Shown: one piece after another, positions 43,101 to 58,100 of the stretch
How positions within the stretch are numbered: position 1 is the first letter of the stretch
How the letters are laid out: each line of letters begins with the position of its first letter
Source: Neelides folsomi
Taxonomy: Eukaryota; Arthropoda; Collembola; Neelipleona; Neelidae
Direction of reading: 5' to 3'
Assembly (NCBI GenBank): GCA_034687125.1
Contig: JAQGBZ010000227.1
Location: forward strand, 1-64,000
DNA: 64,000 nucleotides
Notes under the pieces: generated by a model
Told to the model about the DNA's origin: nothing
The model's input: only the letters and a program-made list of their open reading frames with translations
The model's database searches: none
Made by a program: the position numbers and the translations under genes

Positions 43101-46100
43101 CTCCCTCAAGCCCCTTTGGTTTAATTTTGACATCTAAATTCACGACTACGCGTTATTTATTACAATTGGGAGAATGTTACACATCCATTAGAACCATTTA
43201 TTAGAGTTAAACCAAGGAATTAATTTTTATTAAAATCACCGCACAGCAACTAATGTAAAATCACTATAAGACAATTTCTACAGCTTTAAATCTCTTAAAT
43301 ATATAAAAACTATAACATTCTTAAAGTAGATATATAAAAACTAATAGAAAATCATTATAAGTACATAGTTAGCAACTACTTATAAAATATAGCAACTAAT
43401 GGAAAATCACTATGACAACAACTGCATAGCACCTGGCACCTTTTAGCAAAATAGACTACATTAAAATATAATTTGAATGTGTCTGGTTTTGCATAAAAAG
43501 GTTTATATGATTTAGAAGGAAAAAAATATTAAATGTGGACTTGAACATTAGTCATATGGAATTCCCAAGGTTTATATGAGATTTAAAGAAGATTTATTAT
43601 AAATCTCGTGTGACAAACTTAAAGGATTTCTTTTATGAATCTTCGGAATGAAAAAGAAATTGAGTTTCTTACAAGAACTCAAACTCTTTTAAATTTCTTC
43701 CACTTGTTTCCTTTCAGGATCTTCATAGCCCTCATTTCCACCAGGCCGAATTTTTCATTCCATTAAATGGAACAATTTAGAATTTTGACAAACCTTGCAA
43801 TTTCTCCTTAGAACCTTTTTTGTATAATAAATGCACCATTTTATCAAATATGCCATTTAGGCAAAATTCATAACTTCATATATTTGAGCTGTAAATGGCC
43901 ATTTGAGATGTTTGAGCACTTTAACAGCCTCTATTTTTATACATGGAATTTGTGAAGGAGCTTTAAGGCATATTTTGAAAAAATGCGCCGCGGGTAATTT
44001 TAACTCTACTCATTAAATCCCATTAAATCCAAGGGTGCTTGGAGTGAATGTCAATTTACGAATTATGAGATCCTAATTTCGCCATATGATTAAATATCAT
44101 GAAACGGTTTAACCATAATGATCCAATTAAATAAATTAAACATTTATTAACAAGGGCATATGCTTGCAATATTTGAATTCTCCGGGAATCTTAAAGTTAC
44201 TCAATATGCTGATTATATCTATAAGATTTATTATATTACATACAATTTAGATCTTATTTACTATAAGATCTTATTTTTTATTATTTATATAATGTTTGTG
44301 AATTGCGTAATAATTTGTTTTATTTGTCTAATAGACCGTGAGATCTCATTGGGCCAACGTCCCCGTGGTGTTGGTAGTATGGACGTTGAATGGGAGCCTT
44401 ATTTCTGCGTTCTCAACCAGGCCGACCAAACCTTCACCTCCTACAGATCCGAAGACATGTCGGTAAGAAGACACGCTCCATTTAATCATACAATTACTTA
44501 TTTTGCCCCTTGCACAAAAACATTGTGTGAATTGTCGAGTGACATAAATATCCCAAGCGTGGATACCACAGGTGTATTACTTTATATGTGTATTACTTAA
44601 ATTCCCAAGTGTGCTATGCACACAGTCGATCAACAACACATGCAGTTTTTTGAACCTAATTAAAATACACATGTTATTAGCAACATATCATATGACAAAT
44701 GCATACAAGATAAATGAATCTGAATCTCGACAGCCATGGGTTACATTTAGTGTACATATTTAGCAACTGATCGAAATAAGTATATAATATGGTATACTGT
44801 ACATAATGTTAAAAAGCTTCACACTGCGAATAATTCCAAATATCAAAATGCTATATTTGCACAGTCTTTTCTATAATTGGCATATATTAATTGTGAATGG
44901 GTTCATAGGTATGATAATTGGGGCGAAATCAACAGGTGGGATTTTTTATTTATCCGGATGAATTCAATTCATCATTCATAATTAGCTGCCTTATCTTAAG
45001 GAATGTCAATTATTTTCCATGGTAACTAATAGCCAACTACAGTTTCCATTTAAACTAGAGCTACACATTCCATTTGTTCCACAGTTAGTATTTATATAAA
45101 CAGTTTATAGTATAATAGTTATCATATGGGTGCAGACTATAATATGTACATAACTTTGCTTTTGGATTTTTAGATAGAAGCTATAGCATCTTAATAATTA
45201 ACTTCCATGGCAACCACAATAAGATCTGTGAGAGTTGTTGGGAAAGATTTAAATTATGATCCTTGTTGCCCATGGTGACGTGAAAATGGTGTTATAAGTT
45301 GTCTTATGCAGGAGCATAGGAGAGGTGAACCAATTATCATCACTTTTCTCCACTCCATTTTTTTCAATTGGGAAATGAGTTTTAAATAATGTTAAGGCAG
45401 AAGGAGGATTCATTTCATTTCAGTGTTTTACATGAACAAGACATGAGAACGTTAATTTCTCGTGTTCAAATGAGAGGTTTGGGCTAACGGGAGTTTAAAG
45501 AATGAGGAGCGGAAGGAGGGAAAAAGTGAGGGATTGGGCTTCAGCTTCATCTTGAACCATTCTAGTTCATTGGATCCATTCGAACCCCGACGTTCTCTTT
45601 CAATGGCCCAGAATAAATGAGGCTCATTGCATTGTTGTTTCCCACTTCTTGTTAGACTGGTTGGGACGACGGTCGTCCTTTGTTCTTTCAGTGGGAGGCA
45701 ACGGCCGCTTCCACTTCCTATCCCACACACAAACCGACTTCATTCAACATCTTTACTTCCAATGCCCCTCAAAGGCCTCAAACTTGAGTCATTGCTACTT
45801 GATTGCCATGATGGTAAACTCAGGTAACTCAGCTCATGTAGAAAATGCTTTCCAGGCTTACAATTTTACAATCCCCATCATCATCATGGTGAATTAAGTC
45901 TTAAGACTTCCTATGTATTTATTCTACAATGAGCGGAAGGAGGGAATTTCAAAACGAGAATTGACAGATCGAATAACGGTGGAAGCTGAATGAGTTGGGT
46001 CATTTATGACCTAATAGTTTATTAACATCACATTAGCTAAGAATGAATGAGCAAATATTTGATAGCGAGATAATGAGAATGGTGGATGCATATAAAGTTA

Positions 46101-49100
46101 TTATGGATTCACTTGGATATTACATGATTCACTTGGGAGGAAGGGAAGCGTTTAATTATATCAAACAATGGGCAATTTAGTAACGTCAATTAAACATCAA
46201 ATTCCCACAGTTAAGAAGTTAAATTAACACACATTAGTTGACTTTACATTAGTCAATCGGATTAAATTGAAATATACAGTTCATATTTTTACAAATGAAC
46301 CAACATATTAATTTATGTACAAATTGTTTTTTTTTTCAATTGGACAAAGAAATTTTTATGAGTCCGATATTGACAAATAGCAAATGAGCGAAATTAGATA
46401 GAACAAAATGTTTTTAAAATTAAATATTTTGAAATAACATTACTCCAATTATCTGCATTAGCTGCATTACTACATATGGACATGGAATTAAACTTGAGTG
46501 AAAGTGTTATATAAAAATGACTTACAATTTATTACATAATGTGTGGGAATTTTAATCTGGATTGAATAATAGGGAATTAAATATCGGTAACAATAAGTAA
46601 GGATAAATTGGACATGAATTTGTGTAGGATTTCACCTTTGTCTTCCCATCAGGGATTCTTTAATTCTAATTCATATTTTCTCATGCTGTGCGTCTTGTCA
46701 AATTGAATCAAAGTTACAAGCAAATGATTTCATATTTATTGCTCAAAGATCTTCACATTTCTCATATCTCAATTTGAAGGTTTTTGAGGGATAAAAGGAT
46801 GAGATTTGAATATGCCCTAAATTGAGGGTCATTTGTTTATTATTATTGCAATCCAAGTGGGAGATGTTCACTAATTGATTTACAATAACCAGAATGCCCT
46901 TCACATTTAAATTCCCTCATTTCCCAAATACATTTGCAAAATCATTAACAAAAGGATTAAATACTTGGTAAAGTGCAATGACGTGTTCGGCCTTCCATTT
47001 TCTTCATTTTCTCATCTTCAATTGCGTTTATTAGTGACTTAGTGAGGTTATTTAGATTTTCATTAACTTAAATGTAAATAAATATTCAATTACCTACAAT
47101 GTCATTTACCCTCTAGTTAAATCCAATGACTTTCATAATTTATACGTTTAAATACTAACGGTGGTTTGTAATGGTTTTGGGCTAGCGGGTAAATTAAAAA
47201 AATGTAAATATTAAATTTCTTTCTCATGCTGCTTATTACATAGATATTTCCTGGAACTCCAACGAGGCCTCGAACGCCACTCGTAAGTTTTATATAAAAA
47301 TCTTTGCTTGGTGAAATCCATTGCTTTGTGTATAAAATCTTCTGCTTTATAAAATAACGCATTGGGCCATAAAATGTTTTTATGCTCCTTAGCAACAAAA
47401 ATGTCCGCATGGTGATAAAATGTGTTTTAGTGAACTTCCGCTTTTTGAAAAATGTTAAAAATGTTTTAAAAGTTCCCGGGTCTTTGACCTTTTTGTCGTG
47501 GCTGTCCATTTAATTTTTTATTAGTTTCGCATTTGTTGTCATGAAACGAGGGTTCTTATTGCGCTCCCACGAACCTTCAAATCTTTTACAACTCTTAATT
47601 ATTTCTTTCCTCACGACCTAATTAAATTCATGGCTCTCTTTGAAATGATCCGTTCACGCTGTTTCTATATCAACGACCATCACTTCACGACACTCACATT
47701 TTTTTTCGTTTTTTTGCTTTATGAAGATCATTTGTGATTTCATTATGATTTAGTACACTTTAAATAATAGGGATTTAATTAGACGTCTTAAGCATATACA
47801 AATAATCTTTAAATTATATTTTCTTTTATAAATGTGATATTCATGCACAAAAAGAATTAATGTTTGAATAAATGAAAAAAATGTGCAAGTATGGATGAAA
47901 TCGAGTGCATGTAAATTATGTGTAATTTGAAATGGGAGAAAATCCCGCCACGTGTTTGTTATATTAATGTTAATAAATTCGTTAACCTCAAAATGCAGCT
48001 CATTTTTATGTTGACTTGATGTTTTTTTTTCATTTCTTTACATGTAGCTGTAAAACACAGCGTGTTTGGGCTCTTTATGACATTGGCTATTGTGACAGAT
48101 GAAGATAAAACGAGAGATCTTTTCATTTCGCTCCTTCATTTGTATTTCTATCTTATTTGATTCACTCAAAGTGAAAGTTGAGGTTTTGCCAAATTTATGA
48201 TATTTTTTCATTAGCTAAATTTCTCAATCTTTTACTTTTGCAAGAATTTAGACCAGTTATCAGAATATTTTTATATTTAGTCAAATTTTTATGATTTGAA
48301 TGAAGCAGTAAGCAGCTTATGATTAATTATTAAAAGTTATTAATTAAAAATTATAGACCATTTCAAAAATTTATTTATTATTTTTAAATTACTAAATTAA
48401 CTGCCTGAGTTTATTTAATAGTTTTGTATTCTGTGAAGAAGACAGTACAATTGTGATATGTGTGTTTTGTTATCCAAAAATGAATTTTGCTCAATGTTTA
48501 AATTTTAATTTCATTAATTTCAGTTCGGTGATGGGAATCCTGGGAGTGATATTCCTTCAGTTCGGGTTGACGGAGGTCCCGGGAACGTCAAATGTTTGTT
48601 AAGGGAAGGAAAATGGGCGATGAATCCGCTGATGGAAGAAGACGAAGACGAAGGGAGAAACAATCAAGAAAACTCAACACAGAAATTACAACAAATGCCA
48701 TGTGGTAAGTTTACATTTACAATTCACTATTTTTAAATTAAACGAGGATAACTTTCGTAAAGCGCATAAAATCATAATTTATGATGAATTTGCAATCGCG
48801 AGATTGCTGGTAAGAATAATTCTCCCAACTTCAAATGATTTGCATTTAGGATCAGAATTTTGCATAACAATAAAACAGAATCTTCGTCCATCAAATTTAT
48901 TTGAAGTGCAATCGTTCATTATTTCTTCCATATCCAAAAATACTGTATGGCATTTTACATTTGTATTATTAATCACAACTCGAAGAACATGTTTAAGATT
49001 ATGATTAAAGTTGTTAGTATAACTTGTAGCAAATTTTTCATATATTGGCGAACGGTTTCCTTTCAATAAAATAATTTTGCCGGTTCCACTTCCCAAACCT

Positions 49101-52100
49101 ATATAGAGTAGTCGGCCAGTGAGCGTAAAGTTTGTCTAGTTTGAAATTTTGTATTGCAGTCAAATAAAATCAAACTTCTATCACCATCACAATTATGATT
49201 GGATTTAAATGAACATTGAAGAATTAAAACTTTGTTATCAAATGAAAACATTAGAAATTCTGCATAAATATGTTGACTTTCATTTTCACTTTTCAAATCA
49301 ATTCCAGATAAGAAACATTCCGATTTTATAAATTTAAACTTTGTTGAATTATTTTTGACTGGTTTCCAACGATCAAGTAAAGTTTCGCCATGAAATGTTT
49401 CATAAAAGGCAATTTCTTTTTCTGACTCCTACTCGGTTGAATTATCAATATTGCTAACGTTTGAATTACTAAAATTATTACTTTCGGTATTATTTAAACT
49501 CGGTCGTTGAACGATTTGCACATTTTCGACTTTAAATTCCAGAGTTTCATTCGTCATTTGGTTTTTTAAATTTTTCATAATTTCAATTTTTTTCTGCAAT
49601 TCGAGAGATTTTTTTTTCTATTATAGTTTTTATTGAAGTTTGTCCTTCCACAATTTTTTTAAAATGTATATTGATTGATTCACTCATTCTTTTCATTGTC
49701 CTTTTATTCAGAGCAATTGTCTGTTTCATTAATATTTCGGGGTTTTATCAAGTTTTCTTAAAAGTTCAACAATATTTTTAAGTGATTCTTCTATCTTATC
49801 GATTCTAGCTTCCTATGAAATGCAAATATTTAATAGATTTATATGTTGTATATAACATACATATACCTTGTACTAGTAGCTACTATTATACACAATTAGT
49901 AGCTTTGAAGTCATTAAAATAAAGTTACACACGTTAAAAATACAGCTTACCAATTCCACATTGTGCATCATTCCAAAAGTCCGAGATGCCTTTAAAGTAA
50001 ATTAAATGCTTTTTTGTTTATAATTCTTCAAGGTCACAAATATAATGAATTATAGCATTATAATGGAGCGTGTTATATACATATAATTTAATAGCTTGAT
50101 AATAAAGTATTTTATTAACTTATTTAACTTTGCTTTATATTGGAGAAAATATGACACAAAAAATATATTAAAAACAAATTTTTAACAAAAATCATTTTCA
50201 GTTTAATATTCATGTAAGTACAAATATTAGAAAAATATCCCAATTTGAATAATTCGATCTTATTAAATCTTAAAAAGTAGTATTTTTATTATAATTGCGG
50301 TATTAAGTAAATTTATTTCACTTTAACTTTATTCCAAAACAAAGGAATACAATTGTATTTTAATTCTAATTTTCCTCAAAATACTTTAAGCAATTATTTA
50401 GTTAATAGTAAGAACCTCTAAATGAATAATTTAATATGATGTAAAATATCAGTAGTAATTGATTAACCATCTTAATTTTATACTGTAGCATTTAAATATA
50501 GAACTTTGCGAAAAGGTTCCATTCTTGATCTCTCGTTTTTATAAAACATAGATATGAGCTAGATAAAAGTAAGTATAGAGTAAATACATATTTTGTTTAA
50601 GAATAAGGATAAAAATGATATATCAATTGGTAAATATAAAATATGTAAGAGGGGTATATAGCGAAGTTGATTCGTCAAATCGACGTTACTTTTCCTAGCG
50701 TAGCTGTAGAGAAATACTTTGTGCTATACTTCAGCTCCAGATGGCGGAAAGGAGCTTCAACAAATTTTGTTCTTCATTCATTCACAAACTCCTTTATTTC
50801 CCTTTACTTTTTGTATTGAAACTTGGAAGTTCTCTGCGTTTATTATCTTCTTTCATATGATTTGGCACACTCGTTGTTTAAATTTACTTGAACTTTACAA
50901 ACTGATATTATCAATTTTAAATTTGCAGTTGAACCGATAAATGATCACATCTTTAAACTTTGTACTTTAGCAGTAAGCATATGAAAATTAATATTAACTA
51001 TTATTTCATTATCTCATCTAGAGAATCTTATTTCTAATAAAGCAAATGGAAGAAAAGATCCCTTTAATCCCAATGGTGTAATTCTGAGTCTTAATATTGA
51101 GCAAACCAAGAATTTCAATTAAGTCTCTTTATGACTCCCCAAATACCATTTTAATTAAAATGTGGTCGAATTCATCAAATTTTATTCCTTTCTTCAATCC
51201 TTTCAATTCCCCCAATCACAGCTTCTAATCAAACGTCATCCTAAATAATTTCTCCATTGGAATCAATCATTTGAACAAAATTCAATAAATCTAGAAATCT
51301 ATTCTATGCCATTGCATTTATATGAGAAAAAAGTCCTTGTTGAATTGAACTAAATGTTTTCACGCTTTGATCTTCGTATATAAGAGAATGTGAAGAATGT
51401 AAAAAGAGGTTGAAATTGTCTTCCTACGCTGTAGGTGAATGTCACCTGCAATTAGGTTCGAATCTCGTGTCATTCTTTATACCTGTTTTCCAACTCATGT
51501 GTTCCAAGAAAGGAATATGGGCTTTGAATTCGAACATGAACTCAATATTTCATCCCCTTTTTTCCCTCCCCGTTCTCCATATCATTCTCCATCTGATTCT
51601 CCCTATAATTTTGGTCCCCCCAAGTTCCTCTCTTGGAACGTGGCGTTGAATGGGAGAGAATATTTAAGGTTTATGAACCTCCCAATATTCACCAACATGC
51701 TTCTCAATTTTCCACATTCTTTATTTAACGTTTATTCCAAAAATTAATTATACAATAAAAACACACTTTCTATCTACAAAATTCCTCAGTTTGATATTTC
51801 CAAAATTAATATATTAAATATATCCATAAAAGTAATGTATATTAATGTCTTAATATACTATACTGTACTATTCTTGTATGTGATATGTATGAATATTATT
51901 AATTTAACTCAGAATTAGAATTTTTTATAGCGGATATGTGATACATTTTTGATATACTTTATATTTATTTATTGCAAATGTGCGTGTGCCAGAGTTGAGA
52001 AGAATCCTTTTTGAGATAAGTGTAGTGAAAGATGTGTGGAGCGTAATCTCGTCCATTTAAGAGTGCAGCGGAGCAGAGGAAGATAAAAGCACATTATAAA

Positions 52101-55100
52101 TGTACTTGCGATTAACGATTATCTACACAACTTGCTCACATCCATTTCCTATACATTTTACAATAATTTTTCTATAAATTGTATAGAAAGGATATTTTGA
52201 ATAGGAAGGATATTATTTTCTTCATGAAACCCACCTATATATTTTCTATAGAATGTGATGGGAGTTGTATGTTGGGGTAAGTAGAGTGAAACGTCCACGC
52301 TTCTTCTCCTGCCTCACTTCCAGTCCTCATAACTCTTCCACATCACTCTCCCCATTACGAACCATTTTACTCCAATTCTTCAACCAGGGCCCTAAACATT
52401 ATCTTATAACTCACAAATACAAAAACTATTTCATATATCTTACACTTTGATCCTTATAAAACAACTTGGACTATATTTGATTTAATAGCAGAAATACTAA
52501 TATACCAAATAAAGTAAAGCATATTTTATAATCATAGGATACAGTACAAGTACAACACAAGTGGTGATATATGATATACTAATATAAATACATGATATAG
52601 AGTATTTACATGTCTGATACATATCTGGTATGTATTATTGAAAAGTATATCTGGTTGAGACTCCCATAGGAAATGTATCCAAGGGAGTTTTGTATCTTTG
52701 TGTAATATAGGAATAGGAACTGTTTTACCTTCCACCCACACGTTGAAATGAAGTGGAGTTCTACTAGAGTGAGAGAGAAAGAGTTATGCAGCAGAAGTTT
52801 AGTGGCGAGGGAGCACTTGGACAAGCTCAAGCTCAAAACCACAAACTCCCTTCACAATTTACCCACTTTAGTTTATTAATCAAACAGTTTACTTAATTAT
52901 AAATCCAAGTTTATAAATTAACTCCATTTAAATCACTCCATTTAAATCTTATTAAACATTATTTATAAATTGGCAATTGCTATAAAAAATTCAATAAGAT
53001 TCAAAGATTCAATTCAATTGTGATTTTTATCAACTTTAAATAAAATATAGGACATAGATTATTCAGTGTTTATATAAAGTTTATAGGAAGTTTTCTGAGA
53101 GAAATATATTTGAATAATAATTGTGCTAATAATTCAATAATTATTCATTATAAGTATTCAAGTATAGGAAAAGTTTAGTTAATAATAATGATTTTCTAGT
53201 ATTATTATATGGAAAGTTTGTAGAGGAAATGAATAAATAGATCTCTTTTATGTCGAGAGTTTGTTTATGCGAGATAGGGAAGGATCGCGTTTGTAAAGGC
53301 CATTGATATGGAGCTTCTGCTCAATTGAGAGAGACGCACAGAGAAGGTTTATCAAGGAGATAAAAATCGCATTCATAAAAGAACACTCGCTCCGCCCGCA
53401 CGTGTCCCTCTGACTCTCATGATTCAACAACAGACACACACAGGTTGCAACTTGCAAACTTGGAATACACGGAACTTTTTAATTACCAACTTCCAGTTTT
53501 CATTTATTATATGGTCAAAGTGAAAGTGATGTGATTTTAATATTTGGACTTCAGCTAATAAACGGTAATTAAATGCCTTTAATAGTTGCATAATACTTTA
53601 TTAGATTTATTAGCTTATAAACAGTTAATTTACCATATTAGCTAAAATTTTACAACAGTTAAATATTTATTATGAGTGTTATTGATTTAATAATTACATG
53701 TTTGTTTTAGTTCAGAATTTAATGAAGGAAATAGAGAGGGAAATAGAGAAAAAGTTTATTTAATTGGAAATTGAGGGTTTTACAATTAGGGTTTTTTTGA
53801 ATAATTGAAATTTGTGTAAAAGTAAGGTGAAGGAATTTCAAATATTTAATTTGATTGAGAAAAACACGAGTTTTTAGAAATTTGGAAAAAGTCCAAAAAA
53901 TAAGGGAATTTATTCCTTACAAATCCCATCAGCATGTTTGAAGAACTTATAAATAAACTCCACTTGAATTCTTACATGTTTCAAATAAATACAAGTGAAT
54001 AAATAAGTGAACTCACTATCAGATTTTTCACTTTAACATATTTTATCTATCTTTTTAACCGCCGCCGACTTTATCACTTTAAAGTTTAAACCATTTCTTT
54101 AACTATCTTTATAAATATTAATTTAACTACAGTAAACATTACAACCTTTGAAGTAAAACTTAAATCGCACATATCTGTAATAATTATAACTTTACATAGA
54201 TTTCGATTCAAGTGGAATTAACATAAGTATAGGAATATTACATTACTTTACAGAATACTTTATTTACAGATATATGGAATAGTATGGTACGAGAAAATCA
54301 AATATTTATGAATTCATTTCCATATTTTGATTTTCCTAAAGAAATTAAAGAATTGGTCCAATTGTGGATTTTAATCCAATTTCCCTCCCTTTGTGAAAAT
54401 TTGGAAAGTGGGGGAGTGAAGAAGATTCCTTTGTTGGATTTTATTGTTTGTATAACTTTTTTCCCTTCGATTTGATTTGACCGTGGAGGATTCTTTCAAG
54501 TTTGTTTTCCTCGATGGTTTGTTTCTTTTCAAACCTCCCACTTACTTATTTGTTCGCAAGTGAAATCTTCCTCTTTCAATCTCCCGTTGTTCTTCGCCGC
54601 TCCTCCGAAGCACAAAATCACACTTTATATTACGAACAACTTCACAACACTCAACAAATGCAAACGTATACTTTTATACTTTAAATCTCCTTATCTTTTC
54701 CTATTTAACAACAAGCAACTTCATATTGGTAACAGAATATAAAATTCTGTATATGTACCATATTGAGTTATGAATGTAGAGCAAATACATAAATTGAATA
54801 TGGTTTGGAACATGGTATATGGAGTTTATGGAGTAATATGGTATTAGAATAGATGCCTAGTAACTCCTTTGGTAGATATTAGAAGGATATGTATAATGAA
54901 TTCATTTCCTTTATTTACCTTTTGAGTCTCTTCGGCGATCTGCCAGGTTTTGTGAAAGAACCTTCCAAACTCCCACCCGTGAAATTCCCATCTTTCACCC
55001 GCATCTTCAAATATCCCCCGCTCTCTTAGAAAAACTAACACTTTCAACACATTTACCCCATTTAAATTCCGCTTCATAAATATTTACCCATATTTTACCT

Positions 55101-58100
55101 AAATAAACTATTAACTATTTTGAATTATTGCGCCTTTACTTTTCCTAAATTATTACCCATTTTACTTATGTAGTATATTCCTATATTTGAATTAATTGAA
55201 CATTATTTTTTGAATTATTTCCCACTCACTTTTTCATATCGTTCTTTCATTTCTTTCCTCCCTACAAAACAACCAAAAGTTTTTTAAATTATGATACTAA
55301 ATAAAAGTTTTATAATGATACTAAATAGTGAGAAGTTTTATAATGGTACTAAATAATAAGAAGTTTTATATAACGATACTAAATAATCATAGAAATGAAA
55401 ATTTTACCAGACTGATAAATAGCGGTATTTTTGAATGTCTTTATAAAGATTATTATTAATGATATTATTATGAGAAAGAATTGGAATAACCTTTAGTTTT
55501 TAGTACAAGGATTAAATGGTTGAGAAAAATGTTTAAGATGTGGAAAAAAAAGATGTTGTCAAGGTAGAGATAGATGCTGCGGAGGGAGGTAATTAAGCGG
55601 GATATTTCATAATAGATGTCATAATCATAAGGAATGCTCAAAGGGAGGTTTAAAGGCTTCATTGGGTTCTGTGGTTTCTAACGGCCGCTGGTTCCAAAAC
55701 ACACGTGTGGGTCTGCAATAATGAAAACGATTGTAGTTATCGTTATGCTTATATACACATCTCTCTATTATTTCACTCTCCGAATTGCGTTATTCAACTC
55801 CCGCTACAGAACCTTTCAATTTTCTATATTCGGCTCAAACACATTTCCACAGATATCCTTCCATGAGTTCCTTGAAAAAGCATGGGAAAGGATAGGGAAC
55901 ATTGTGCTGGGTTCCTCATAAGCACTTTTAGAAGACTTTGAATTATTACAATTCTCCTCAACGGATTCAAGCGAATGTCTCGGGAGAAACTCAAATTCCA
56001 AGTCATTTATTATTCAACTTCTCATTACACTTCCTCATGTTTACTTGATTCCATTTCCCTCCCTCATTTTTATCCTTTTAATAACTAAAACAAATTAGAT
56101 GAAGCTGTGAAACTACAAAACTCCCGGGGATTTATAATTCCCTGTCAACTGCGCAGAATTTATCTGTGAACACAGTGAACAGTATTAAAGCGATATTTAT
56201 AAATGAGGTCATTTGTAAGGGACCAAAGGGAGAAATTTTAAAATTCGGTCTTAATTTCAAATTTTTCATTTATATTCAATATTACTTTCCAACTCGAGTT
56301 AGCTGAGGGTAAATGTAAAAGGCGGAGTTGGTCGGAATCCGGGCATTTGTGCCTTTGGAATGGTAAAGGCGGGCAGAGTGCGTGAGTTCCATTATACATG
56401 GGGGATCGGAGACGTTTGAAATGAGATGTTTTTTCATCTCTTTGTCCATTCCGCCGCATCTCGAGGGACTTTCCTTTCAACTCTTTCGGGACGGAAGCGG
56501 ATGAGGAGAAAATCCAAAAAGTTTTAAAATCCTCTTAAAAACCTTCGCCTTCAATTCGATGGATTTCCGAAATCCCCGAATTTTTGCTCGCGATTTTCAC
56601 GCGTCTTTCTTTCGTTTGCCAATTTCAAAGGATCCATTGCAAAAAGTTGTTACAACAAACCCAAAGCCTATATTTTATATTTTATAGAGATATGTTATAG
56701 TAGTTTCATAACAACTAAAAACAAATTACTGCTTTAGTTACTTTTATAGAAAAAAGCTCAAAGGGTTTTCAAACACGTTCTTGTTTGCAATAGGATCTAT
56801 GTAATTGGGATTAACAACACGGTTCGAATGTTTGATTATGATCAGAATCACATGACAGCAATTAGCCTATTAAGGAAAGTGGATTTCTATTATGCGTAGT
56901 TTGAGTTAATTGATGTTAAGGAGTGTATTTGGCGTTGGGAGCGTCGTGGGGCATGAAGTGGAAATTGGAGGATTTTTATATTAATTTTCCCATTCACCTC
57001 ACTTCCTCAGTCTGAATCCTCGTAAGAACATTTGATGAGATTAAACAACTCTTTTTTTATTTCACGGTCCATATATTAACTTACCAACCACACACTCCCA
57101 AGTTGTCCATTTCAACTCTGTTTACTCTCAGGGGGAAATTCTCATTCGGCTCAAGTGGTTATTTAAATGAAAATTGAACAAGGACATTAACATCAATGTT
57201 ATTTGTTCACTATTCATATGACTCATGTCAGTCCAATTCCAATGTGGGATATACCAATATTATTAAATAAATATACAAAATATGCATTATATCTTGTTTA
57301 AATATAGTCCAGTATAGTCTATGTATATTTTATGGTATAGCTTTGTATTATTTTCAAACGACAGGTATAAACTTTGTGTTTGTTATGTTACATGGGTAGT
57401 TAAATGGGTTGTAATGAGAGTTGAGTCATTGGTTAATTATTCTCAATGTAAGCACAAGTGGAGTTTATTTATTACGACTTCAATTTACATAAATAGTGAA
57501 ACATTTATTCATCTCTGGAATATAAAAGCTCGTCGATTTTAAGGTAGATGAATTTAGTACAAAAAAGAATTTCAAAAGCAATTTTAAATAATATTAAGAG
57601 AATTAACAGATAATTTTTTATTGAATTTAAAGTTTTATTCATTTTAATAGAATTAAATATAGTGTTTATTGATTGTGGTTAATATAAATTTAAGTTGGAA
57701 TAATTTTTATTAAATTGAAAATGAGTTTCATCAATTTAACTTTGAAAAAAGGGCGCGATGAATTCAGGACCTAAATGGACAGTTAGAGAAGTTAAAAAAC
57801 GTTCCGAGAAGAAAAGTCGAACTCTCCCGCGACGTTTTCTATCTCCTGCCCGGACTTCCCTTTCAAATCTTCTCCGCATCGGTTCACCGCAACCCCCCTC
57901 CTTCGTCTACTCCTCTCCCGCCAATCCACCAATGTTCAATGAATTCTCTACCAATGGGTTGAGTCATTACGGTAATTTTGAATTCTCTCCTGCCGGTCTC
58001 TACGGCAACTCCTGTGAGAACGAATTCAATTCCTATGGAAACGTCATTTCAAGAATTCCTTCCCCGTTTTACAATTCAAATTCCAACATGAACACAACTC

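Noticed and set aside
44160-44600. 146-codon frame covering the PH exon
   Set aside because: Only 44335-44462 is coding; the flanks are intron, with a good acceptor and donor at the borders and hydrophobic AT-rich translation outside.
47117-47509. 130-codon minus-strand frame
   Set aside because: Rich in Phe, Lys, Ile and Thr with no domain, no splice context and no GC shift; fits chance in AT-rich DNA.
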